A DNA stretch of 64,000 nucleotides from the NCBI RefSeq assembly GCF_900105925.1, contig NZ_LT629791.1:4062001-4126000 (forward strand), read 5' to 3'. Made by a program: the position numbers and the translations under genes. Shown in pieces: positions 42,556 through 51,142 of this stretch; position 1 is the stretch's first letter, and every line of letters starts with the position of its first letter. This DNA comes from Jiangella alkaliphila. GTDB lineage: Bacteria > Actinomycetota > Actinomycetes > Jiangellales > Jiangellaceae. The notes under the pieces are model-generated. The model was not told where the DNA came from. It was given only the letters and a program-made list of their open reading frames with translations, and made no database searches.

Positions 42556-43334
42556 GATCAAGAACCGTGCGGTGGCCCGGGCGATCGCCACCATCGACGA
42601 CGACGCCTGGACGGCGGTGCACTATCCGGGCGCGGTCGTCGACCCGGACACCAGCGAGTTGATCTCCGACGCACAGGTCGCTGAAGTACCGTTCACCGCG
42701 TTCGGCTCCACCAAGCACCCGGTCACCGCGCGGCTGGTCGTGCGCCGGGTCCGCGACCGGGCACGCGGCGATGAACTGTTCCCGGTCTGGCGCCATCACC
42801 CGTTCTTCACCGACAGCACCGAGCCCACCGCCGACGCGGACATCACCCACCGCGGGCACGCAATCATCGAGACCGTGTTCGCCGACCTCATCGACGGGCC
42901 GCTGGCGCACCTGCCCTCGGGCCGGTTCGCCGCGAACAGCGCCTGGGCGATCTGCGCCGCGATGACTCACAACCTGCTGCGCGCCGCCGGCACCCTCGCC
43001 GGAGGCGACCGGCATGCCGTGGCCCGCGGTGCGACACTCCGCCGACACCTCGTCACCGTTCCCGCCCGGCTGGCCCGACCGCAACGCCGCCGCGTGCTGC
43101 ACCTGCCCGAGCGCTGGCCCTGGGCCGGCCACTGGACCAACCTCTGCAGCGCGGTCTTCACCACCGGCCCGCCAACGGCGGCCTGACCCGACCACCCGCC
43201 CGCGAGGGCCCGACCAGAGACTGACACGTGGAAAAGCTGGGCAGACCAGCGGACCATCCCCGCCCAAACCACCATCAAGATCAACAATCGGATCCGGAGA
43301 TCAACAGACCGCTCGTCCACGGATCGAGGCTTAG

Positions 43335-45007
43335 CCTCGATCCGTGGACTGGCTGGCTGGTCGTTCGGTGTGGTGACGAAGAAAGTGCCTTCTGTGCAGG
43401 GAGGATCTGGATTGTCTAGGTCCTGATCGCCACTGCTGCGGAAGGCACTCTCGGTGCGACTATCTCACGTCTGGTCGAAGGCGATGCCGAGGTTCGATGA
43501 CGAGAATCTCGTGTCGTGCGCGGGGCTGGTGCCGGTGATGGCCTTGGCCGAGCAGGCTGGCCTGTCCGAGCTGATCTCGTCCAAGGTCGCGGTCGGCTCG
43601 GTGAGGGTGAAGTCGGCCGGCGTGAACCCGGCGGGCAAGATCACCTCGATCGTGGCGGGGATGGCTGCCGGCGCGGACTGCATCGACGATCTGGACGTGG
43701 TCCGTTCCGGCGGGATGGGCCGGTTGTTCGGCGGCGTGTATGCGCCGGCCACGCTGGGGCAGTTCCTGCGGGAGTTCACCCATGGCCATGCCCTGCAGTT
43801 GGCCTCGGTCGCGCGGGCGCATCTGGTCGGCCTCGTCACGACGACGGGGCTGTTGCCCGGGATCGGGACTCGGGCGTTCGTCGACATCGATTCGCTGCTG
43901 CGCCCGGTCTACGGGCACGCCAAGCAGGGCGCCAGCTTCGGGCACACCAAGATCGCCGGGCGGCAGGTGCTCCGCAAGGGCCTGTCGCCGCTGGCCACCA
44001 GCATCAGTACCGAGCACGGTGCGCCGGTGGTGGCCGGGATCCGGCTACGGGCCGGGCGGGCCGGTTCCGGGAAGGGCGCGGCGACGATGGTCGCCGAGGC
44101 GATCCGGACCGCCCGCGCCGCCGGCGCGGCGGGTGAGATCCTGGTCCGCGGTGATTCGGCCTACGGCAACAGCGTCGTCGTCGGCGCCTGCGTGAGGGCG
44201 GGGGCCCGGTTCTCCGTGGCGCTGACCAAGAACCGTGCGGTGAGCAGGGCGATCGCGACCATCCCCGCCGACGCGTGGACACCGGTGCACTACCCCGGCG
44301 CGGTCGTCGACCCGGACACCGGGCAGTTGATCTCCGACGCCCACGTCGCCGAAGTACCGTTCACCGCGTTCGGCTCCAAGGCCAAGAAGCACCAGGTCAC
44401 CGCCCGGCTGATCGTGCGCCGGGTCCGCGACCGCGCCAAGACCGATGAACTGTTCCCGGTCTGGCGGCACCACCCGTTCTTCACCGACAACACCGAACCG
44501 ACCGCCGACGCGGACATCACCCACCGCGCGCACGCGATCATCGAGACCGTGTTCGCCGACCTCATCGACGGGCCGCTGGCCCACCTGCCGTCTGGCCGGT
44601 TCGCCGCGAACGCCGCCTGGGCGACCTGCGCCGCGATGACCCACAACCTGCTCCGCGCCGCCGGCACCCTGACCAGTCCGCGGCATGCCGTCGCGCGCGG
44701 CGCGACACTGCGCCGACAGATCGTCACCGTGCCCGCCCGGCTGGCCCGCCCGCAACGCCGCCGCGTGTTGCACCTGCCCACGCACTGGCCCTGGGCCCAG
44801 CAGTGGACCCGCCTCTGGAACCACGTGCTCGCCACCGGGCCACCCGCCGCGGCGGCCTGACCGTCGACCACCGCCCGCACCGGGCCCCGACCGGACACCG
44901 ACACGTGGAAGAGCTGGGCAGACCAGCCGACCAGCCCTGCCCACGACCCCGATCAAGATCAACAGTCAGGAGCGAAGATCACCCGATAGCCCTTCCACGG
45001 ATCGAGG
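43335..45007 (+). mobile_element. IS1380 family insertion sequence, copy B2 (1673 bp)
   Basis: Starts CCTCGATCCGTGGAC at 43335 and ends CCACGGATCGAGG at 45007. CTTAG lies on both sides (43330-43334 and 45008-45012). It lies head to tail with B1, separated only by the shared CTTAG. The leader has the GAAAGTGCCTTC/GAAGGCACTCTC inverted repeat before the ORF. Confidence 0.92.
43454..44860 (+). CDS. IS1380 family transposase (copy B2)
   Basis: 468 aa, intact. The DDE blocks are FVDIDSLLRPVYGHAKQG, ILVRGDSAYGNS and HAIIETVFADLIDGPLAHLP. It shares the fold and length of the A-type product but has only moderate identity; it is close to the broken B1 product. It may supply transposase to B1 ends as well, since the termini match. 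Confidence 0.93.
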   Translation: MRLSHVWSKAMPRFDDENLVSCAGLVPVMALAEQAGLSELISSKVAVGSVRVKSAGVNPAGKITSIVAGMAAGADCIDDLDVVRSGGMGRLFGGVYAPATLGQFLREFTHGHALQLASVARAHLVGLVTTTGLLPGIGTRAFVDIDSLLRPVYGHAKQGASFGHTKIAGRQVLRKGLSPLATSISTEHGAPVVAGIRLRAGRAGSGKGAATMVAEAIRTARAAGAAGEILVRGDSAYGNSVVVGACVRAGARFSVALTKNRAVSRAIATIPADAWTPVHYPGAVVDPDTGQLISDAHVAEVPFTAFGSKAKKHQVTARLIVRRVRDRAKTDELFPVWRHHPFFTDNTEPTADADITHRAHAIIETVFADLIDGPLAHLPSGRFAANAAWATCAAMTHNLLRAAGTLTSPRHAVARGATLRRQIVTVPARLARPQRRRVLHLPTHWPWAQQWTRLWNHVLATGPPAAAA

Positions 45008-45147
45008 CTTAGGCCGCGTGCGCGCGGGTCAAGTCCAAGCCCCCGACCACAGCGAGCCAGCAGCACAGAGGCGCGGACTTGAGGCGCGGGTGCGCGGCTA
45101 AGAGAATGGGCAGCAGGGGGACGCCCCACTCGGCAAACCCCCGCCCC
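45008..45147 (+). repeat. structured non-coding repeat, copy R2, right part
   Basis: Resumes at CTTAG (45008-45012) with GGCCGCGTGCGCGCGGGTCA and the stem TCAAGTCC, which pairs with GGACTTGA before CTAAG (45108-45112). R1 has TCAAGCGG/CCGCTTGA in the same place. It ends in AATGGGCAGCAGGGGGACG and a CGGCAAACCCCCG segment like that bounding R3. AraC gene follows. Confidence 0.8.
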
Positions 45148-45157
45148 TCGTCCAAGA

Positions 45158-46015
45158 TCAACGCGGCGTGGTGGAACGGAACTCCGTCGGGCTCATCGCG
45201 TGCAGCTGGCGGAACTGGCGGGAGAAGTGGAACGGGTCGCCGTAGCCGACGTCGCGGGCGATCTCGCTGACCGTCGACTCCGTCGTCGTGAGCAGCAGGC
45301 GGGCCCGCTCCATCCGCAGCGTCGTCTGGTAGGCGTGCACGCCGGCACCGGTCGCGCGGCGGAACAGGGTCGTCAGGTGCGACGGTGATACGCCGACCAG
45401 CGCGGCCAGCTCGGGCACCCGCACCGTCCCGTCCAGCCGGGAGACGAGGTAGTCCATCGCCCGCTCCAGCGGGTCGTCGGGCGGCGGCGCGGCGGCGCGG
45501 TCGGCGATCAGCTGGGTCAGCAGCTTCCAGGCCGTGCCGGAGACGCCGACCAGCCGGCCGGGTGCGTCGTCGTCGCGGGCGAGGCGGCCGACGATCTCGT
45601 CGGCCAGCGCGACGGCGCGGTCCAGGTGCCGGATCGGCACGACCGGCGAGCCCAGCGCCTCGACCAGCTCGGGGACGTCGCTGCCGCGCAGGTGACACCA
45701 CCACACCGTCCACGGCGACGACGGTGATGCGCCGTAGGCGTGCGGCGTGCCGGCCGGGATCACCAGCGCCGCGCCCGCGCCGATGCGGTGCCGGGTCCCG
45801 CCGACGTCGGCCCAGCCGCTGCCGCCGGCGCAGATGACGACGACGGTCCGCCGCGCGCCGTCCGTAGGCGCGACGCTGAACCGGGCCGACGCAGGGGAGT
45901 AGCCGGCGTCGGTGACGACCAGACGCCGTGTGACCGGCGCCGTCAGCGCCGCGGTGACCTGGCGCCGCGGGACGGCGTACAGCCGCTGCGGGCGAAGACC
46001 GTCGCGGGCTGGCAC
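45158..46015 (-). CDS. AraC-family transcriptional regulator
   Basis: 285 aa. An N-terminal cupin-like sensor (about 15-140, with GGTRHRIGAGAALVIPAGTP) binds the inducer. The C-terminal double HTH (about 180-280) reads VPELAALVGVSPSHLTTLFR and EIARDVGYGDPFHFSRQFRQ. It is divergent from the ROK regulator and faces the alpha-galactoside locus, so it is presumably its activator, responding to the sugar. The downstream end abuts repeat R2. Confidence 0.9.
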   Translation of the reverse strand: MPARDGLRPQRLYAVPRRQVTAALTAPVTRRLVVTDAGYSPASARFSVAPTDGARRTVVVICAGGSGWADVGGTRHRIGAGAALVIPAGTPHAYGASPSSPWTVWWCHLRGSDVPELVEALGSPVVPIRHLDRAVALADEIVGRLARDDDAPGRLVGVSGTAWKLLTQLIADRAAAPPPDDPLERAMDYLVSRLDGTVRVPELAALVGVSPSHLTTLFRRATGAGVHAYQTTLRMERARLLLTTTESTVSEIARDVGYGDPFHFSRQFRQLHAMSPTEFRSTTPR

Positions 46016-46041
46016 GGCTCCGAGTATGGCACGAGTTACAT

Positions 46042-46062
46042 ACTTGACAAAGTTTATTAAGT
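46042..46062. promoter_or_regulatory. AT-rich imperfect palindrome and promoter between araC and ROK genes
   Basis: ACTTGACAAAGTTTATTAAGT lies in the 65-bp divergent spacer. ACTT/AAGT ends and a central AAGTTT resemble operators of actinobacterial ROK repressors. TTGACA at 46044-46049 could be a -35, with TAGCGT about 18 bp on, placing the start of transcription near the GTG at 46081. Confidence 0.5.
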
Positions 46063-46080
46063 CTTCGTAGCGTCGCTCTC

Positions 46081-47313
46081 GTGCCGATCCAGCGAGGCGG
46101 CCCGGTCGAGGGAACTCCGGCCGAGGGCGCCGTCTTCCTCTCCGCTCTGACCGCCGGGCCGATCGCCCGCGTCGACATCGCCCGCGAGACCGGGCTGTCG
46201 TCGGCGGCCGTCACGCGCGTGGCGAAGTTGCTGATCGACGAGGGCTACCTCGAGTACGCGCCGGACCAGCCGGTCGCGAACGACGAGACCCGGATGGGCC
46301 GCCCGAGCAGCCCGCTGCGGGTGCACGCGCGGCAGACCGGCTCGTTCGGCATCATCGTCCGGCGCGACGAGCTGATCGGCATGGTGTGCGACCTCGCCGG
46401 CGCGCCGCGGGTGTCCGAGCGGCGCCCGCTGGCCGACAACTCCGTCGGGGCCGCGGTCGGCGCCATCGCCGCGTTCTACCGCGAGTTGGTCGAGCGCGCC
46501 GAGGCCGCCGGCTTCGTCGTCGCGCCGCACGACCTCGGGCTCAGCCTGTCCGGCGACATCGACCACGACACCGGCTACGTGCGCTACTCGCCGTTCCTCG
46601 GCTGGCGCGACGTCGACCTCGGCACAGCCGTGAGCCTCGCCGTCGGCGCGCCGGTCGTCGTCGAGAACGACGTCAAGGCGCTCACCGTCGCCGAGCAGTG
46701 GTTCGGGCTCGGCCGCGGCATCACGAACTTCGCCGTCGTGACGATCGGCACCGGCATCGGCTGCGCGATCGTCGTCGACGGCGGGCTGGTCCGCGGCGCG
46801 CACAGCGTCGCCGGCGAGATCGGGCACCTGCCGCTCGGCGACCCGTCGGTCCAGTGCCACTGCGGCGCGCACGGCTGCGTCGAGGCCGAGGCGTCGACGA
46901 AGGCGCTGCTGGACAGCTGCCGCGCCGCCACCGGCCGCGACGACCTCACCATCGAGACGGCGGTCGAGCTGGCCCGCGCCGGTGACGACGGCGTCCGCGC
47001 GATCTTCGCCCGGGCCGGCCGCCTGATCGGCCTGGCGCTGGCGTCGGTGGCCAACCTGCTCGGCCCCGAGCAGGTCATCGTCGCCGGTGAGGGCGTGTCC
47101 AGCTACGACCTGTTCGAGACGGCGATCCGCGAGGCGTTCGCCGAGCAGGCCTTCGGCGCCGCCCACCAGGTCCCCATCCACGTCCGCGACCTGCCGTTCG
47201 AGGAGTGGGCCCGCGGTGCTGCCGCGGTCGCCATCCAGGAGCTCGTGTTCCCGTCCCGCCGGCGCGTCGTCGCCGCCGACGCCCGCCGCCGTCCAGGAGT
47301 CCGTCGTGTCTGA
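46081..47313 (+). CDS. ROK-family transcriptional repressor
   Basis: 410 aa from GTG. The N-terminal winged HTH (VDIARETGLSSAAVTRVAKLL) precedes the ROK sugar-kinase fold with VTIGTGIGCAIVVDGGLVRG, the ROK signature AGEIGHLPLGD, and zinc-ligand Cys/His in CHCGAHGCVEAE. It senses a sugar and represses the downstream catabolic operon. Its stop overlaps the GH97 start by 8 bp, so it heads the operon and is co-translated. Confidence 0.92.
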   Translation: MPIQRGGPVEGTPAEGAVFLSALTAGPIARVDIARETGLSSAAVTRVAKLLIDEGYLEYAPDQPVANDETRMGRPSSPLRVHARQTGSFGIIVRRDELIGMVCDLAGAPRVSERRPLADNSVGAAVGAIAAFYRELVERAEAAGFVVAPHDLGLSLSGDIDHDTGYVRYSPFLGWRDVDLGTAVSLAVGAPVVVENDVKALTVAEQWFGLGRGITNFAVVTIGTGIGCAIVVDGGLVRGAHSVAGEIGHLPLGDPSVQCHCGAHGCVEAEASTKALLDSCRAATGRDDLTIETAVELARAGDDGVRAIFARAGRLIGLALASVANLLGPEQVIVAGEGVSSYDLFETAIREAFAEQAFGAAHQVPIHVRDLPFEEWARGAAAVAIQELVFPSRRRVVAADARRRPGVRRV

Positions 47314-49813
47314 GTCCACCACCTGGTCCGTGTCGCACGGCGGCAACACCGTCGCCGTCACGTGGTTCCGCGGCCGGCTCACCTGGACCGCGCTGCACGA
47401 CGGCGTCCAGGTCACCCCGCCGGCGCCGCTGCACCTGCGCCTGGCCGACGGCCGCGACCTGCTGTCCGGCGCGACGTATGTGTCCGACGCCATTCGCGAC
47501 GTGGCCGAGGAGTACGACCTCGTCGTCGGCAAGCGGGTCGGCCGGCACGCCGTCGACCACCGAGAGCGCACGGTCCAGTTCACCTGCGTGGACGGCGGCG
47601 AGGTCGCCGTCGTGCTGCGGGCCGCGCCCGACGGGGTCGCGCTGCGGTTCGTGCTGTCCGGGCTGGACGGCGCGACGGTGACCGGCGGCGACGTCGACCT
47701 GCGGTTCCCGGCGACGGCGGCGGTCTGGCCGCTGACGTACACGCCCTGGTACGAGACCACCCGGTTCACCAGCACCCTGGACGCGCTGGAGCCCGGCGAC
47801 TACGGCTTCCCGTTCCTCGTCGAGCTGGCGGACGACACGTTCGCGCTGGTCACCGAGGCCGATCTGGACGGCCGGTACGGCGGCTCGTTCGCGCGGTACG
47901 CCGGCGGCGGCGCGGTCACCGTCACTCTGGCCGCCGACGTCGAGCTGTCCGGCGACGCCGTAGCGACGCCGTGGCGGGTGGTGATCGTGGGCGACCTCGC
48001 GACCGTCGTCGGGTCGCACCTGGTGGACGACCTCGCGCCGGCGGTCGCCGGTGGCACCGTGCCCGAGTGGGCGCGGCCGGGCCGGGCGGCGTGGTCGTGG
48101 TGGTCGGACTTCTACAGCGGCGCGCAGCTGTCCAAGCAGCGGCGGATGCTCGACTACGCCGCCGCCCGCGGCTGGGAGTACGTGCTGGTCGACTGCGGCT
48201 GGGACGGCGTCTGGATGCCGGAGCTGGTCGCCGAGGCGAGCGAGCGCGGCGTCGGCGTGTTCGTCTGGGTGGTCTGGGACCAGCTCGCGACGCCCGAGCA
48301 GCGGCGGAAGCTGGCCGAGTGGGCGTCCTGGGGCGTCGCCGGCGTCAAGGTCGACTTCATGGAGTCCGAGGCGCAGGAGCGGTACCGCTGGTACGACGAG
48401 GTCATCGCCGAGTGCGCCCGGGTGGGCTTGATGATCAACTTCCACGGCTCGGTCATCCCGCGCGGCTGGGCCCGTACGTACCCGCACGTCATGAGCTACG
48501 AGGCGGTCCGGGGTGCGGAGTACTACGTCTTCTACAGCGAGCCGCTGACCCCCGAGCACAACACGATCGTGCCGTTCACCCGCAACGTCGTCGGGTCGGC
48601 CGACTACACGCCGGTGACGTTCTCGGCCGCCGCCCGGCTGACGACCGAGGCGCACGAGCTGGCGCTGGCCGTCGTGCTGGAGTCCGGGCTGCTGAACTTC
48701 GCCGACGACGTCGACGAGTACGCGAAGCGGCCGATCGCCGAGGCGGCGATCGAGCGGATCAAGGCGGCTTGGGACGAGACCCGGCTGCTGGCCGGGCGGC
48801 CGGGGGAGTACGTCGTGCTGGCCCGCCGCTCCGGCGCCGAGTGGTCCGTCGGCGCCCTGTCCGCGCTGGCCGAGCCGAAGACGGTCGCCGTCGATCTCAC
48901 CGTTCTCGGCCTGAACGATGGTGAGTACGCCGCCACGATCATCACCGATGACGCCGCCGACCGGCTCACCCAGGCGGCCCGCGCGGTGACCGCCGCCGAC
49001 TCCGTCGAGGTGACGCTGCGGCCGAACGGCGGCGCGCTGGTGCTGCTGGCCCCGGCGGCGCCCGCGGCCGCCGAGCCCGAGCCCGAGTCCGAGGCGGGCC
49101 CGCGGCCGGCCGTCACCGTCGCCGACCCGATCGTCCGCGGCGTGCCCGGCGAGCCGGTCGAGATCGCCGCCGTCGTCACCGGCGCCGAGCCGCACCTCGT
49201 CGTCCCGCCCGGCTGGGACCAGCCCCGCCCCATCCGCGACGGCGCCTGGTCGGTCACCGTCCCCGCCGGCACCGAGCCCGGCCACGTCGCCGTGCTCGCC
49301 GTCCACGCCGGCGACCCGCTCGGACCCCGGCGCTCCGCCCTCGCGCACGTGCGCGTCGTCAGCCCCCTCGGCGCGGAACCCGCGTCGCTCGTCGCGCTCA
49401 CCCCGGTCGCCGCCGCCAACGGCAGCGGTCCGGTCGAGCGGGACATGTCCAACGGCGAGGGCAACCCCGCCGACGGCCGGCCGATGTCCGTGGCCGGCGT
49501 GCACCACCCCAGGGGACTCGGTGTCTGCGCCCCGTCAGACGTCACCTGGGTGCTCGACGGCGTCGCGGCGCGGCTCACCGCGTCCGTCGGCGTCGACGAC
49601 GAGAGCCCCGCCGGCACGACGGCCACCTGCGCCGTCGTCGGCGACGGGCGCGTCCTGTCCACCGTCGAGGTCGCGTACGGCGAACCCGCGCGCGAGCTGG
49701 ACGTGGACGTCACCGGCATCACCCGGCTGCGGCTGGTCGTGCGGCCGCCGGCGGCCGGCGCCGAGCCCGCGCACGTGGACTGGATCGACCCGCACGTGCG
49801 GCCCCTGATCTGA
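47306..49813 (+). CDS. GH97 glycoside hydrolase with C-terminal NPCBM domain
   Basis: 835 aa from a GTG overlapping the ROK stop. There is no signal peptide: it begins SESTTWSVSHGGNTVAVTWF. GH97 part at about 1-580, with AWSWWSDFYSGAQLSKQRRM, GVAGVKVDFMESEAQ (Asp350, nucleophile position of retaining members) and MSYEAVRGAEYYVFYSEP. About 595-690 is a small beta-sandwich, and about 710-835 an NPCBM-like module (VERDMSNGEGNPADGRPMSV, GLGVCAPSDVTWVLDG, ASVGVDDESP). Context with GH36 and a sugar importer predicts alpha-galactoside cleavage. A cytosolic location with an NPCBM is unusual. Confidence 0.9.
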   Translation: MSESTTWSVSHGGNTVAVTWFRGRLTWTALHDGVQVTPPAPLHLRLADGRDLLSGATYVSDAIRDVAEEYDLVVGKRVGRHAVDHRERTVQFTCVDGGEVAVVLRAAPDGVALRFVLSGLDGATVTGGDVDLRFPATAAVWPLTYTPWYETTRFTSTLDALEPGDYGFPFLVELADDTFALVTEADLDGRYGGSFARYAGGGAVTVTLAADVELSGDAVATPWRVVIVGDLATVVGSHLVDDLAPAVAGGTVPEWARPGRAAWSWWSDFYSGAQLSKQRRMLDYAAARGWEYVLVDCGWDGVWMPELVAEASERGVGVFVWVVWDQLATPEQRRKLAEWASWGVAGVKVDFMESEAQERYRWYDEVIAECARVGLMINFHGSVIPRGWARTYPHVMSYEAVRGAEYYVFYSEPLTPEHNTIVPFTRNVVGSADYTPVTFSAAARLTTEAHELALAVVLESGLLNFADDVDEYAKRPIAEAAIERIKAAWDETRLLAGRPGEYVVLARRSGAEWSVGALSALAEPKTVAVDLTVLGLNDGEYAATIITDDAADRLTQAARAVTAADSVEVTLRPNGGALVLLAPAAPAAAEPEPESEAGPRPAVTVADPIVRGVPGEPVEIAAVVTGAEPHLVVPPGWDQPRPIRDGAWSVTVPAGTEPGHVAVLAVHAGDPLGPRRSALAHVRVVSPLGAEPASLVALTPVAAANGSGPVERDMSNGEGNPADGRPMSVAGVHHPRGLGVCAPSDVTWVLDGVAARLTASVGVDDESPAGTTATCAVVGDGRVLSTVEVAYGEPARELDVDVTGITRLRLVVRPPAAGAEPAHVDWIDPHVRPLI

Positions 49814-49844
49814 ACGACCCCTTCCCAACGAGAGGCACACGACG

Positions 49845-51137
49845 ATGAAGCCGACGAAGACACTGCTCGGCCTGGCGGCCACGGCGGCCGTCCTGACGCT
49901 GGCCGCGTGCGGCGACAACGGCGCTTCTGCCGGCGGCTCGGACGACGGCGGCGACGGCGAGGAGGTCAACCTGACCTTCGCGACATTCTCGCCCGACCAG
50001 GAGCCGGCCATCCGCGAGATCCTCGACGTGTTCGAGGAGGAGAACCCCGGCGTGACGGTCGAGATCCAGATCATCCCGTGGACCGACTACTGGAGCACGC
50101 TGCAGACGTCCGCCGCGGGCGGCACCGGCCCGGACGTCGCCTGGATGCTCGGCGCGAAGATCGGCCAGTACGTCGACGGCGGCGTGCTGCTGCCGCTGGA
50201 CGACGCGTTCGAGGCGTCCGGCCTGGACATCGAGAACTACCCGGAGCAGCTGGTCGACCTGTTCGTCGACGACGGCACCACGTACGCGCTGCCCAAGGAC
50301 TTCGACACCATCGGGCTCTGGTACAACAAGGCGCTGTTCGACGAGGCCGGCGTGGCCTACCCGACGCCGGACTGGACCTGGGACGACGTCGTCACCGCGG
50401 CGCAGGCGCTGACCAAGCCCGACGGCAGCGTCTACGGCATCGGCGCGCCGATGGACCCGCAGGCGACGTACTACAACACCATCTACCAGGCCGGCGGCGA
50501 GGTGATCTCCGAGGACGGCACGACGTCCGGGTACGACAGCCCCGAGGCGATCGAGGGGATCAAGTTCTGGACCGACATGATCAACGTCCATCACGTGTCG
50601 CCGACGCTGGAGTCGTTCGCCGACACCGAGTCGGTCGCCCAGTTCATGTCCGGCCGGCTGGCCATGCTGACGACCGGCTCGTTCTACGCGATCCGCTTCG
50701 CCAACGACCCGTACTCGTCGGAGAACTTCGACGTCACCGAGCTGCCGGGCGGCGCCCAGGAGGCGACCATCATCAACGGCATCGGCAACGTCGCGCTGGC
50801 CTCGACCGAGCACCCCGAGGAGGCCGCCGAGCTGGCCGTCTTCCTCAGCGGTGAGGAGGCCTCGCGGATCTCCAGCGAGACCGGCACCGTCATCGGCTCC
50901 TACGCCGGCACCGAGCAGGCCTTCGTCGACGCGTTCCCGCAGTTCAACCTGCAGGCGTTCCTCGACCAGGCCGAGAACGGCGTCGTGCTGCCGGTGTCGC
51001 GCAACACCGACGCGTGGGCCAGCCGCGAGGGCGAGTTCCTCACCCCGGCCTGGACCGGTGAGCAGACCGTCGAGGAGGCCGCGGCCGGGCTCGCCGGCGC
51101 GATGAACGAGGCGCTGGCTCAGGAGAACCAGGGCTGA
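49845..51137 (+). CDS. ABC sugar transporter substrate-binding lipoprotein
   Basis: 430 aa. Lipoprotein signal AAVLTLAACGDNGAS. Family 1 extracellular solute-binding fold (VNLTFATFSPDQEPAIREIL, PDVAWMLGAKIGQYVDGGVL, YALPKDFDTIGLWYNKALFD, FLSGEEASRISSETG). It captures oligosaccharides for the two permeases that follow. The downstream catalytic genes suggest an alpha-galactoside such as melibiose or raffinose. First transport gene, 31 bp after GH97. Confidence 0.92.
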   Translation: MKPTKTLLGLAATAAVLTLAACGDNGASAGGSDDGGDGEEVNLTFATFSPDQEPAIREILDVFEEENPGVTVEIQIIPWTDYWSTLQTSAAGGTGPDVAWMLGAKIGQYVDGGVLLPLDDAFEASGLDIENYPEQLVDLFVDDGTTYALPKDFDTIGLWYNKALFDEAGVAYPTPDWTWDDVVTAAQALTKPDGSVYGIGAPMDPQATYYNTIYQAGGEVISEDGTTSGYDSPEAIEGIKFWTDMINVHHVSPTLESFADTESVAQFMSGRLAMLTTGSFYAIRFANDPYSSENFDVTELPGGAQEATIINGIGNVALASTEHPEEAAELAVFLSGEEASRISSETGTVIGSYAGTEQAFVDAFPQFNLQAFLDQAENGVVLPVSRNTDAWASREGEFLTPAWTGEQTVEEAAAGLAGAMNEALAQENQG

Positions 51138-51142
51138 TCGGT

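Larger units (their letters stand above)
40357..43186 (+). pseudogene. IS1380 transposase, frameshifted and split by IS256
   Basis: The reading frame begins RLSHAWSRATPMFDDPSLVS at 40357 and loses one base near 40622 (compare GGGATGGGCCGG in B2 with GGGATGGGCGG here). It continues from about 40626 to 41133 (YAPATLGRFLREFTHG...LVRGDSAFGNS). It is then interrupted by IS256 and resumes at 42556 with IKNRAVARAIATIDDDAWT to 43186. The catalytic blocks survive in pieces, but no functional protein can be made. Confidence 0.88.
40240..43329 (+). mobile_element. IS1380 family element, copy B1, defective and interrupted by IS256
   Basis: Ends CCTCGATCCGTGGAC (40240) and its complement (to 43329), with CTTAG at 40235-40239 and 43330-43334. 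Without the IS256 insertion and one 8-bp duplication its length is about 1660 bp. It is related to B2 but clearly diverged from A1/A2. The transposase has a one-base deletion at about 40622 and is cut by IS256. Confidence 0.88.

Noticed and set aside
42545-43186. Independent 213-aa gene
   Set aside because: It is the 3' part of the IS1380 B1 transposase behind the IS256 insertion; the apparent start lies in the IS256 end.
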